A DNA stretch of 64,000 nt from Amycolatopsis thailandensis (lineage in GTDB: Bacteria; Actinomycetota; Actinomycetes; Mycobacteriales; Pseudonocardiaceae): assembly GCF_002234405.1 (NCBI RefSeq), contig NZ_NMQT01000016.1, positions 104,813-168,812 on the forward strand, given 5' to 3'. A program made the position numbers and the translations under genes. This document shows positions 45,023 through 53,498 of this stretch, one piece after another. Each line of letters opens with the position of its first letter. Positions within the stretch are counted from its first letter, which is position 1. Under the pieces are notes generated by a model. That model made no database searches and was not told where the DNA came from. It saw only the letters and a program-made list of their open reading frames with translations.

Positions 45023-46282
45023 ATGCAACCGAGTTTCGTCGTCCGTCAGGCACTCCAGCTCGCGCTCACCGCGAACGCGCTGAAGCCGCCGAGAGGGGCC
45101 CGGACGGCGGTTCCGGCGTTCTTCGCGGGCTGGCTCACCGGAGAGCTGGCCCCGCATCTGCTCGCGCTCACCGCGGCCGACGCGGCGGCGCACGTCGCGC
45201 GGCACCGGGGCGGGTCGAGCAAGGCCGGTCTCGCGCTCGCGACGGCGTCGGCGGCCGGGCTCGGCACGCTGATCGCGCAGTCCCAGTGGGCCCGGGGCGA
45301 GATCGAGTCCGCGCTCACCGAAGGCATCGGCAAGGCCTACGCCGACGAACTCGAGCACCCGCCGAGCCCGACCGACCTCGCGACCCCGTGGGGTCAGCTG
45401 GCCATGCCGTTCCGCATGCGCGACCCGGAAGTCCGGCGGACACGAAATATCGCCTACGCGCCCGGCGGGAAGCGGTTCCTGCTCGACGTCTACGCCCCGC
45501 GCGAACCGGTCACCGGGGCGCCGATCCTGCTGCAGGTGCACGGCGGCGCGTGGGTGATCGGCAACAAGGACCAGCAGGGTCTGCCGCTGATGTTGCACAT
45601 GGCCAAACGCGGCTGGATCTGTATCGCGATCAACTACCCGCTCTCCCCCGCCGCCCGCTGGCCGGCGCACATCATCGCGGCGAAACGCGCGCTGGCCTGG
45701 ATCCGGGACAACGCCGAGTCCTACGGTGGCGACCCGTCGTTCGTCGCCGTCACCGGGGGTTCGGCGGGCGGGCATCTCGCGGCGCTCCTGGCACTGACCG
45801 CGAACGACCCCGCGCTGCAGCCCGGCTTCACCGAGGCGGACACGAGCGTCCAGGCGTGCGCCCCGCACTACGGCGTGTACGACTTCGCCGCGACCAGCGG
45901 GCGGCGATCCAGCCAGACCCGGCTGAAGACCCTGATCGCCCGGCACGTCTTCGAGGCGGACAGGGATCCGGTGAACTTCCTCGACGACTACATCGCGGCG
46001 TCACCGCTGGACCGGATCACCGAGGACGCGCCCCCGTTCTTCGTGATCCACGGCGTCCACGACTCGCTGGTGCCGGTGGGCGAGGCGCGCGAATTCGTGC
46101 GGCGCCTGCGGGAGAAGTCCCGGCGTGAGGTCGCGTACGCGGAGATCTCCGGCGCGCAGCACGCCTTCGACGTCTTCCCCTCGATCCGCAGCGCACACGT
46201 CGTCCGCGGGGTGGAACGCTTCCTGGAGTGGAGCCACCGCACCTGGCGGCGGTCCGGGGAGGCACCGCACTCACGTGATTGA
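45023..46282 (+). CDS. Alpha/beta hydrolase, HSL-like esterase
   Basis: A 419-residue esterase. The oxyanion motif is LLQVHGGAWVIGNKDQQ, nucleophile Ser in VTGGSAGGHLAALLAL (GxSxG), acid Asp in FVIHGVHDSLVPVGE and His in SGAQHAFDVFP. An N-terminal hydrophobic region of about 120 residues precedes the catalytic domain, as in mycobacterial LipC/LipQ-like membrane-associated esterases. A KstR operator 30 bp upstream suggests release of sterols or fatty acids from esters. The last four codons and stop (HSRD) lie inside a 21-bp repeat array. Confidence 0.88.
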   Translation: MQPSFVVRQALQLALTANALKPPRGARTAVPAFFAGWLTGELAPHLLALTAADAAAHVARHRGGSSKAGLALATASAAGLGTLIAQSQWARGEIESALTEGIGKAYADELEHPPSPTDLATPWGQLAMPFRMRDPEVRRTRNIAYAPGGKRFLLDVYAPREPVTGAPILLQVHGGAWVIGNKDQQGLPLMLHMAKRGWICIAINYPLSPAARWPAHIIAAKRALAWIRDNAESYGGDPSFVAVTGGSAGGHLAALLALTANDPALQPGFTEADTSVQACAPHYGVYDFAATSGRRSSQTRLKTLIARHVFEADRDPVNFLDDYIAASPLDRITEDAPPFFVIHGVHDSLVPVGEAREFVRRLREKSRREVAYAEISGAQHAFDVFPSIRSAHVVRGVERFLEWSHRTWRRSGEAPHSRD

Positions 46283-46433
46283 GCACGGGACTCGCGTGCT
46301 TGAAGCCGGAACTCGCGTGATCAGAGGCCGCACACCCGAGTTCCGCCTCTGATCACGCGAGTCACGCCTTCAAGCACGCGAGTCACGGCTCTGATCACGC
46401 GAGTCACGGCTTCAAGCACGCGAGTCACGTCTT
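46269..46433. repeat. Inverted array of 21-bp units (family C, copy 2)
   Basis: Three direct units (core ACTCGCGTG) start at 46269, 46290 and 46311. They are followed by inverted units (core CACGCGAGT), a shortened one at 46332 and complete ones at 46350, 46371, 46392 and 46413. The array fills the convergent gap between the esterase and the SWIM gene, and its first unit overlaps the esterase stop codon. Unit sequence is shared with 6078-6240. Confidence 0.85.
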
Positions 46434-46455
46434 CACCTCGGCCGAGCCGCCGGTG

Positions 46456-47640
46456 TCAGGGCGGGTAGATCACGTCCGTCGGCCGCGCGGCCCCCGGACC
46501 GTCGACCCGCCAGCCCTCACCGTCGCGCACGAAGCGATACCACTTATCGTCGCGGCCGTAGCGCAGTTGCAGATCGCCCTGGGTGATCCGGTTCCGCCAG
46601 GTCTTCGGCGTTCCCGGCAGCCCCGACTCGGCGAAGTCCGCCTTGGCCTGCGCGAGCGGAGCCTGCGCCGGTCGCCAGACCTCCCGGATCACCGCCATCC
46701 CACCCCGGCCCGCCTCACTCCAGGCCTGCGCCCAGACGGCCAGATCCCGCACCGCGATCCCGGCCGCCTCGGCGAGGTCGGCGACACCGCCGGGATCGAC
46801 TGCCGCCGCCCGCCGCGCCAGGTCTTCCACGAACGACAGTTCCGTCTCGCGCTCGGGCCCCATGACCAGTAGCTCCCAGGCCCTCGCGGCGGCATCGGCG
46901 GCCAGTTCCGCGAATGTGTCGCTGCTCCAGCCGGTGCGGTGCGGCGGGTCGACGTCGAGGACCGCGGGCGGTCCGACCGTGCCAGGGACGGCCAGCCGCG
47001 GCGGCAGCGCGGCGATCCGCCGGGTGTAGGCGCGTTTCGGATCGACACCCGGCGCAGCGGGGGCGCGCACCCGCTTGCCCGGCTGGCTCGCGGGAGCCCG
47101 GCGGGCCCGCAGTTCCGCGAGCACGGCTTCCCTCGGCCTGCCGCGCAGCAGGAACAGCACGAACGGATCGGCGTCGACCTCGTCCGCGACCAGGTAGTAC
47201 ACCGCGGCGACGTGTTTGCACGGATTCGCGCTGTCCGGACAGGAACATTTCGGGCGGAGGTCGCCGGGACCGGGAAGCAGATCCGCGCCGGCGGCCCGCG
47301 CGTCCTCGGCCAGCTCGCCGGGCAATTCGCCGTCGAGCAGGGCGGCGACGTGCCCGAGCCGGGAACCCGCCATACCGAGCAGGCTTTCCCACTGCGCGTC
47401 GGTGAACGCCCGCATGTGGATGGTCACCCGGTACGGCACCGCCCGGCTGCCCTGCACCCAGGCCGTTACCTCACCGGCGCCGACCACGAGCTTGCTGACC
47501 GTGTCTTTGCGCGCGTACGTCCGGCCGCGTGGGAGCCGGTTCGGGTCGAGCTTGGCACGCTCCTCCAGCGCCTCGACCCACGCCGCGCCCCACCACGTGT
47601 TGCCGAAGGTGCGCCGTTTCCGGCCGGTCACGCCCGGCAT
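46456..47640 (-). CDS. SWIM zinc-finger protein
   Basis: A 394-residue protein. The SWIM motif CxCx(n)CxH is present: KCSCPDSANPCKHVAAVYYL at about residues 138-157. The N-terminus has TWWGAAWVEALEERAKLDPN and RLPRGRTYARK; the C-terminal part has a conserved tail (WRNRITQGDLQLRYGRDDKW). This family is nearly always encoded right after an SNF2-type helicase, and here the ATG overlaps the helicase stop by one base (TGATG). The pair probably acts on DNA or chromatin-like complexes; the precise role is unknown. Confidence 0.88.
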   Translation of the reverse strand: MPGVTGRKRRTFGNTWWGAAWVEALEERAKLDPNRLPRGRTYARKDTVSKLVVGAGEVTAWVQGSRAVPYRVTIHMRAFTDAQWESLLGMAGSRLGHVAALLDGELPGELAEDARAAGADLLPGPGDLRPKCSCPDSANPCKHVAAVYYLVADEVDADPFVLFLLRGRPREAVLAELRARRAPASQPGKRVRAPAAPGVDPKRAYTRRIAALPPRLAVPGTVGPPAVLDVDPPHRTGWSSDTFAELAADAAARAWELLVMGPERETELSFVEDLARRAAAVDPGGVADLAEAAGIAVRDLAVWAQAWSEAGRGGMAVIREVWRPAQAPLAQAKADFAESGLPGTPKTWRNRITQGDLQLRYGRDDKWYRFVRDGEGWRVDGPGAARPTDVIYPP

Positions 47641-50396
47641 CAGGTCTCCCCGAGCCGGACGAGGGCGGCGAGCTCGTCGTCGGACAGCTCGGTGATCCAG
47701 TTCTCGCCCGCGCCGATGACCGAGTCGGCCAGCCCGCGTTTGGTCTCCAGTACCGTGGCGATGCGCTCTTCCAGGGTGCCTTCGGCGATCAGCCGGTGCA
47801 CCTGGACCGGCCTGTCCTGCCCGATCCGGTACGCGCGGTCGGTGGCCTGGTCCTCGACCGCCGGGTTCCACCAGCGGTCGTAGTGGATCACGTGGGTGGC
47901 CTTGGTCAGGTTGAGCCCGACGCCGCCCGCCTTGAGCGACAACAGGAACACCGGCACCTCGCCCGCCTGGAACCGGGCGACCATGTCCTCGCGGTCCTTG
48001 GGCGTGCTCGACCCGGACAGCAGCATCGTCGGGAGCCCGCGTTCGGCCAGGCGTTTCTCCAGCAGGCGGCACAGCTGGACGTACTGGCTGAACACGAGCA
48101 CGCTGTCGCCTTCGTCGAGGATGACGTCGAGCAGTTCCTCGAAGGCGGCGAGTTTCCCGGACCGGCCGTGCAGCACCCCGGGTTCCTTGAGGTACTGCGC
48201 CGGATGGTTGCAGATCTGCTTGAGTTCGGTGAGCAGTTTCAGCACCTGTCCGCGCCGGGCCGCGCCGTCCAGCTCGCGGATCATCGCGAGATTCTCCCGG
48301 ACCACGGCCTCGTACAGGGTCGTCTGCTCGGCGGTGAGCGGGACGAACCGGTCGGTCTCGGTCTTGCGCGGGAGTTCGGGCGCGATGTCCGGATCGGTCT
48401 TCTTGCGGCGCAACAGGAACGGCCGCACGGTCGTGGCCAGCCGCTCGGTGACGGCGGTGTCGCGGTCGCGTTCGATCGGCCGGGCGACCTTGCGGCGGAA
48501 ACCGTCGAGCGAGCCGAGCAGGCCCGGCGTCGTCCAGTCCACAATGGACCAAAGCTCGGTGAGCCGGTTCTCCATCGGCGTTCCGGTCAGGGCGACCTTC
48601 GCGGCGGCCGGGATCTTCCGCAGCTCCTTGGCGGTGACCGAAAGCGGGTTCTTGACGTGTTGCGCCTCGTCGGCGGCGATCATCCCCCAGTCCACTTCGG
48701 ACAGTGCCGCGCGATCCCGGCGGAGAACGCCGTACGTGGCGAGCACGACCTCGTCCGGCGCGACCTCGTCGAGATGCCGTCCGCCGCCGTGGAACCGGCG
48801 CACCGGGATGTCCGGCGCGAACCGGGCGAACTCGCGTTCCCAGTTGCCCAGCAACGACGTCGGGCACAGGACGAGCGTGGGGCCCTCCCCGCGCGGACGG
48901 CGGTGCAGATGCAGGGAGATGAGCTGGATCGTCTTGCCCAGCCCCATGTCGTCGGCGAGGCACGCGCCGAGACCGAGCCCGGTCATCGTGGCCAGCCAGG
49001 CGAGGCCGGCCTTCTGATACGGCCGCAGGGTGGCCTTCAGCTCCGCGGGCTGCTCGATCGGCTCTTCGGCGCTTTCCCGGATGCGCTGGAGCAGCCCGGT
49101 CAACGCCGACGGGGCGCTGAACTCGACCTTCTCGCCGTCCAGTTCCAGTTCGCCGGTGAGCGCCGCGGCCAGCGCTTCGGCTCCGGACAGCTTCTTCGCG
49201 CGATGAGCGCGCACCTTGGCGATCAGGCGCGCGTCGACCTTGACCCATTTGCCGCGCAGCCGCACCAGCGGCCGTTTCGCCTCCGCGAGCGCGGTGACCT
49301 CGGCGTCGGTGAGCTCCTCGTCCCCGAGGCTCAGCCGCCAGCGGAACTGCAGCAGGCTCTTGAGCGTGAACTCGGGCCCGGTGACACTGCCCGGGGCCTG
49401 CGTCGCGCTCGCTTTCGCCTTGAGTTCGCCCGAGAAGAGGTTCTTCGGCCACTGCACCTCGATACCGGCGCCGCCGAGGGCCGCGTCGCCGTGGGTCAGC
49501 AGGTCGACGACCTCGTCGTACTCCAGCGCCAGCTCGGTCGGCGCGGCCGACCGGAGAATGCGCCCGAGCGGAGCCCACGCCCTGGCGCCGCGGCGCAGAC
49601 CGAGCAGCATCTGGGTCTCGACCTGCTCACCCATCCGCTCCAAGACGGCTTCGGGCGCGTCCCACAGTGTCGCCGCTTCGACGATCAGGCTCGGATCCGC
49701 GGCGCTCCGCACGGCGACGACGGCGGCGAACGTCGCCTCGCCTTCGGGGTCCTCGGGTTCGTACACCTCCATACGCAGCACGAGATGCGCGCCCTGCGCC
49801 TGGCGGGCGCTCAGTTCCGCGAGCCACGCGGCGCCGTCCGGCCCGACCAGCGTCGGCTCCGCCGAGGCGAACGCCGGACCGCCCGCCGCGACACTCGCGG
49901 CAGGCGTGCGGACCAGCACGTCCGCCGTCGCGTCCCAGAACGCGCGGATCAACGACTCCGGCGAGTGCAGCCGGATGCGTTTCAGCCCGGACAGCGGCAG
50001 CGCGTGCGCCTCGGGCGGCAACGCGGCGGCGAGACCGCGCAGCATCTCCTCGTCGGCGACGTCGAGCGGGCCGACCCGCCACGAATCCACCCCGCCGGGC
50101 GAGGCCGCGGGCAGCAGCCTCCCTCGGGCGATGAGGTTGACCCCGGCCTCGGCGACGGCCGACCACGCCGCGATGGCCGGACTCAGATCGCCCTCGGCTG
50201 TCAGCAGCCGGGGAATCGCGCGTGACAACGGGACGAGCGCCGCGTCGACCTTCGTGCGCCGGAAGACCTTCCCGACCGGCAGCACGAGTTCGATCGCGGT
50301 GTCACCCGCTACGCCGTCTCCCCAGAGCGCCAGCACGCCGTCCCGCGGGGGATCCGAGGGGACGAAGGTGGCTTGGGTTCCTGTGCCGAACTCCAC
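47640..50396 (-). CDS. SNF2-family helicase
   Basis: A 918-residue Swi2/Snf2 ATPase of the HepA-like bacterial type. The N-terminal half is a bacterial SNF2-associated domain (DUF3670-like, FRWRLSLGDEELTDAEVTAL). Helicase motifs: I CLADDMGLGKTIQ, II IAADEAQHVKN, III ALTGTPMENRLTELW, IV-VI VLVFSQYVQLCRLLEKRL, SLKAGGVGLNLTKATHVIHY and DRAYRIGQDRPVQVHRL. GTG 50396 is chosen (VEFGTGTQATFVPS) because upstream reading enters a repeat hairpin. It probably remodels nucleoprotein or works in repair. Confidence 0.92.
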   Translation of the reverse strand: MEFGTGTQATFVPSDPPRDGVLALWGDGVAGDTAIELVLPVGKVFRRTKVDAALVPLSRAIPRLLTAEGDLSPAIAAWSAVAEAGVNLIARGRLLPAASPGGVDSWRVGPLDVADEEMLRGLAAALPPEAHALPLSGLKRIRLHSPESLIRAFWDATADVLVRTPAASVAAGGPAFASAEPTLVGPDGAAWLAELSARQAQGAHLVLRMEVYEPEDPEGEATFAAVVAVRSAADPSLIVEAATLWDAPEAVLERMGEQVETQMLLGLRRGARAWAPLGRILRSAAPTELALEYDEVVDLLTHGDAALGGAGIEVQWPKNLFSGELKAKASATQAPGSVTGPEFTLKSLLQFRWRLSLGDEELTDAEVTALAEAKRPLVRLRGKWVKVDARLIAKVRAHRAKKLSGAEALAAALTGELELDGEKVEFSAPSALTGLLQRIRESAEEPIEQPAELKATLRPYQKAGLAWLATMTGLGLGACLADDMGLGKTIQLISLHLHRRPRGEGPTLVLCPTSLLGNWEREFARFAPDIPVRRFHGGGRHLDEVAPDEVVLATYGVLRRDRAALSEVDWGMIAADEAQHVKNPLSVTAKELRKIPAAAKVALTGTPMENRLTELWSIVDWTTPGLLGSLDGFRRKVARPIERDRDTAVTERLATTVRPFLLRRKKTDPDIAPELPRKTETDRFVPLTAEQTTLYEAVVRENLAMIRELDGAARRGQVLKLLTELKQICNHPAQYLKEPGVLHGRSGKLAAFEELLDVILDEGDSVLVFSQYVQLCRLLEKRLAERGLPTMLLSGSSTPKDREDMVARFQAGEVPVFLLSLKAGGVGLNLTKATHVIHYDRWWNPAVEDQATDRAYRIGQDRPVQVHRLIAEGTLEERIATVLETKRGLADSVIGAGENWITELSDDELAALVRLGET

Positions 50397-50439
50397 GCCC
50401 CGCACGCTAGAGCACGGGACCGACAGCTGTCGGGCGGCG

Positions 50440-50496
50440 GTGTCATGAAAGGGGCTTTCAGGACACAAAACGTCTTGAAAGCCCCTTTCATGACAC
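50440..50496 (-). terminator. Nested palindrome after fadE34
   Basis: 21-bp perfect arms 50440-50460 and 50476-50496; each arm contains TGAAAG-GGG-CTTTCA, itself palindromic. It lies 39 bp beyond the fadE34 stop and before the SNF2 gene on the same strand, so it probably ends the fadE34 transcript. Confidence 0.65.
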
Positions 50497-50534
50497 TCGA
50501 AACGGCCGTGACCGGGACTTTCACGACCCGGCCG

Positions 50535-52610
50535 TCAGGAGCGCGGGAGCCCCAGCAGCCGCTCAGCGGTCAGCGAGAGCAGCACCTGAGTGGTGCCGCC
50601 CGCGATGCTGAGGCACCGCGTGAGCAGGAACTCGTGCTGCGCCGGGTCACCGGCCACGAGGGCGCCCTCGCCGAGCGCCTCCAGCGCGAATTCCGCCACC
50701 GCCTGCCGGTGCCGGACGCCCAGCAGCTTCCGCACGCTCGACTCGGCGCCCGGATCCTGACCGTCGAGCCGCCGCAGCGTCGCCCGTAGATCCAGGACCG
50801 AACACGCGCTCCCGTCGGCGATGAGCTCGCCGAGTTTCTCCAGGTCCGCGCCATCGCCGAGGGTGGCGAGCAGGTTTTCGACGCCCTCCCCCACCGCGGA
50901 TCCGCTGCCGAGGGCGACGCGCTCGTTGGCCAGCGTGGTCCGCGCGAGCCGCCAGCCGCCGTCGATCTCCCCGACCACCATGTCGTCGGGGACGAAGACG
51001 TCGTCGAGGAACACCTCGTTGAAGACGGCGTCGCCGGTGATCTCGCGCAGGGGCCGCGTGCTGATCCCGGCGGCGGTCATGTCGACGAGGAAGTAGGTGA
51101 TCCCCTTGTGTTTCGGCGCGTCCGGATCGGTGCGCGCCAGGCAGATCGCCCAATCGGCTTCGCGGGCGAGTGAGGTCCACACCTTCTGGCCGTTGAGCAG
51201 CCACCCGCCGTCGGTTCGCCGCGCCGTCGTGCGGAGCGACGCGAGATCGGAGCCCGCCTCGGGCTCGCTGAACAGCTGGCACCAGGTGATCTCGCCACGC
51301 AAAGTGGGCGCGGCGAACCGTTCGCGCTGGGCCTCGGAGCCGTGTTCCAGCAGCGTCGGCACCGCCCAGGCGCCGATGACCAGATCCGGGCGCCGGACGC
51401 CGGCTTCGGCGAGCGCGGCGTCGATCCGGAGTTGCTCGGCGGCGGAGGCGCCCCGGCCGTACGGCGCGGGCCAATGCGGGGCCAGCAACCCCGCATCGGC
51501 CAGCACGACGCGCCGCCCCGATTCAGGCAGGGCGGCGATTTCGCCGACCAGGTCACGGAGTCCGGCGTCTTCACCGACTTCGACGCTCAACGTGCGGCGA
51601 TCGCCGCGCAGCGCGAGTTCGGCGGCGCGACGCCGCCAGCGGGCGGAACCCCCGAGCCACTGCCGCAAGGCCACGGCACGGCGCAGATAGAAGTGCGCGT
51701 CATGCTCCCAGGTGAATCCGATGCCGCCGAGGACCTGAATGCAGTCCTTCGCGTTGGCCACGGCCGCGTCGAGGGCGTAGGCCGCCGCCGTCGCGGCCGC
51801 GAGGGCGTGCTGCGCCGGGTCTTCGGCCGCCCTCGCCGCGTCCCACGCCAGTGCGTCGGTGGCTTCGGCGCGGCAGAGCATTTCCGCGCACAGATGCTTG
51901 ATCGCCTGGAACGACCCGATCGGGCGACCGAACTGTTCTCGCACCTTCGCGTACTCGACGGCGGTCCGAAGACACCATCGCGCGATCCCGGCGGCTTCGG
52001 CGGCACCGAGTGTGGCGGCGTAGGCATCCACCGGCAGAGCGTCGAAAACGGCCTCGGGCCGCGCGCTCGCGCACCGGACACGGCCGACCGGCCGGGAGAC
52101 GTCGAACGGGTCGCACTCCTCGATGTCCACTCCGGACGTCCCAGGTGGAATGAGCGCGGCGAAGTCCCCATCGGACACCAGCAACCATGCCGAAGGGTGA
52201 ACGTCGAGGGCCGGACCCGACTCGCCGTCGACCATCGAATCCGTGACACGGAAGCCCCGCCCGAGCACCACCGCCATCCGCTCGGTCCCGTCCGCGAGAC
52301 CGGGCAGGATCTCTTTGGCCGCTTGGGAAACCGTCGCGAGCAACGCGCCACCCAACGCCGTCCCGAGGACAGGACCGGGCACGAGCGCTTCGGCCGCTTC
52401 GGCGAGCCCGGCGGCCAGATCGACGAGCGTGCCGCCGGCGCCGCCGACGTCTTCGGGAATCGCCACGCCGAACAGGCCGAGTTCCGCCAGTCCGGGCGGC
52501 GGCTCGGCGATCCGGCCACTCCGGACGGAGTCGACCGGATGGACGGAAGCCGCCCAAGCCCGGATCGACGCGGCCAGCGCCGCCTGTTCCTCGGTGAGCG
52601 CGATCGACAC
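50535..52610 (-). CDS. fadE34: Fused acyl-CoA dehydrogenase FadE34
   Basis: A 691-residue protein with two acyl-CoA dehydrogenase units in one chain. The first half (1 to about 320) is the short-subunit type: LAELGLFGVAIPEDVGGAGG, EYAKVREQFGRPIGSFQAIK, QVLGGIGFTWEHDAHFYLRR. The second half (about 340-691) is the full type: QLFSEPEAGSDLASLRT, LLNGQKVWTSLAREADW, SIAGGTTQVLLSLTAERLLG. This is the FadE34/ChsE3 layout, a fused version of the FadE28/29 heteromer that dehydrogenates steroid-CoA with a longer (C24-type) side chain. It is divergent from kstR exactly as Rv3573c/Rv3574c. Confidence 0.9.
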   Translation of the reverse strand: MSIALTEEQAALAASIRAWAASVHPVDSVRSGRIAEPPPGLAELGLFGVAIPEDVGGAGGTLVDLAAGLAEAAEALVPGPVLGTALGGALLATVSQAAKEILPGLADGTERMAVVLGRGFRVTDSMVDGESGPALDVHPSAWLLVSDGDFAALIPPGTSGVDIEECDPFDVSRPVGRVRCASARPEAVFDALPVDAYAATLGAAEAAGIARWCLRTAVEYAKVREQFGRPIGSFQAIKHLCAEMLCRAEATDALAWDAARAAEDPAQHALAAATAAAYALDAAVANAKDCIQVLGGIGFTWEHDAHFYLRRAVALRQWLGGSARWRRRAAELALRGDRRTLSVEVGEDAGLRDLVGEIAALPESGRRVVLADAGLLAPHWPAPYGRGASAAEQLRIDAALAEAGVRRPDLVIGAWAVPTLLEHGSEAQRERFAAPTLRGEITWCQLFSEPEAGSDLASLRTTARRTDGGWLLNGQKVWTSLAREADWAICLARTDPDAPKHKGITYFLVDMTAAGISTRPLREITGDAVFNEVFLDDVFVPDDMVVGEIDGGWRLARTTLANERVALGSGSAVGEGVENLLATLGDGADLEKLGELIADGSACSVLDLRATLRRLDGQDPGAESSVRKLLGVRHRQAVAEFALEALGEGALVAGDPAQHEFLLTRCLSIAGGTTQVLLSLTAERLLGLPRS

Positions 52611-52645
52611 GGGTGGGACCTCCTCGTCGGACCTACCCGCGAGTG

Positions 52646-52659
52646 TAGAACGTGTTACA
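52646..52659. promoter_or_regulatory. KstR operator near fadE34
   Basis: TAGAACGTGTTACA is an exact fit to TnnAACnnGTTnnA, 36 bp upstream of fadE34. Confidence 0.85.
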
Positions 52660-52723
52660 GTTTCTTGCCCAGTGGGTCACGTCTTGAACAGTTCGTCCGC
52701 TTGGGTACGCTACGCGGAGAAAG

Positions 52724-52737
52724 TGGAACAAGTTACG
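52724..52737. promoter_or_regulatory. Second KstR-like site, near kstR
   Basis: TGGAACAAGTTACG keeps AACnnGTT and differs from consensus only in the last base. It lies 30 bp before the kstR start and would allow autoregulation. Confidence 0.65.
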
Positions 52738-52766
52738 AAGATCGTTCGATGAAGGGGGACGTGGCG

Positions 52767-53414
52767 ATGCCAGGGAAGGCCAAGGCACCCACGAGCGCGA
52801 AAGCTCGAAGCGGCAACGGTCTCTCCGCGCTGGGCGGCGAGGAGCTCGGCTCCGCGGCCCAACGCGACCGGCGGCGCCGCATCATCGACGCGACCCTCAC
52901 CCTCGCCGCGAAGGGCGGGTACGACGCGGTCCAGATGCGGGCGGTCGCCGAGAAGGCGGACGTCGCGCTCGGCACGCTGTACCGCTACTTCCCCTCGAAG
53001 ATCCACCTGCTGGTTTCCGGGCTGGCCAGGGAATTCGAACGCGCGCAGGAGAAACTGGACCGCGCGGCCATCCCCGGCGAAACCCCGAGCGAGCGGCTCA
53101 TGTTCGTCCTCGGCCGCAACACCCGGATGATGCAGCGGGACCCGCATCTCACCGAGGCCATGGTCCGCGCGTTCATGTTCGCCGACACCACCGCGGCCGC
53201 CGAGGTCGAGCAGGTCGGGCGGCTGATGGAGAACATGTTCGCCAAGGCCATGGGCATCGAGGACCCGACCGAGGCCGATCGCGACATCTTCCACGTCATC
53301 GCCGACGTCTGGATGGCGAACCTCGTCGCCTGGGTGACGCGGCGCGCTTCGGCCGCCGACGTCGCGAACCGGCTGGAGCTGTCGGTGCACCTGCTGCTGG
53401 ACAAGAACGCCTGA
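52767..53414 (+). CDS. kstR: TetR-family repressor KstR
   Basis: A 215-residue TetR regulator: DRRRRIIDATLTLAAKGGYD, AVQMRAVAEKADVALGTLYR and YFPSKIHLLVSGLAREFERA form the DNA-binding domain and match KstR closely. KstR represses the upper steroid pathway (side chain and rings A/B) and is released by a steroid-CoA. ATG 52767 has GGGGGA 7 nt upstream; ATG 52749 would add six residues and has a weaker site. The N-terminal 30 residues are a Lys/Ala-rich extension. It is divergent from fadE34 with two KstR sites between. Confidence 0.92.
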   Translation: MPGKAKAPTSAKARSGNGLSALGGEELGSAAQRDRRRRIIDATLTLAAKGGYDAVQMRAVAEKADVALGTLYRYFPSKIHLLVSGLAREFERAQEKLDRAAIPGETPSERLMFVLGRNTRMMQRDPHLTEAMVRAFMFADTTAAAEVEQVGRLMENMFAKAMGIEDPTEADRDIFHVIADVWMANLVAWVTRRASAADVANRLELSVHLLLDKNA

Positions 53415-53430
53415 CGCAGCGCGCTTCTCG

Positions 53431-53485
53431 TGCGATGAAGGGGCCTTTCATAGCAAATTTTGCTATGAAAGGCCCCTTCATCGCA
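53431..53485. terminator. Perfect 27-bp palindrome between kstR and the F420 genes
   Basis: Arms 53431-53457 and 53459-53485 are perfectly complementary around a single base, with GATGAAGGGGCCTTTCAT and a TAGCAAA/TTTGCTA core. It lies between convergent stop codons (53414 and 53499) and is well placed as a two-way terminator. AT-rich at the centre, unlike the other families. Confidence 0.8.
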
Positions 53486-53498
53486 GCGTCGGCGCGCG

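Noticed and set aside
46456..49578. A single 1040-residue minus-strand reading frame
   Set aside because: Only its last 394 codons (from ATG 47640) are the SWIM protein. The rest runs antiframe to the SNF2 helicase and has no recognisable domain.
52681..52698. TTGAACAGTTCG as a third KstR site near kstR
   Set aside because: AAC and GTT are separated by one base rather than two, so the half-site spacing is wrong.
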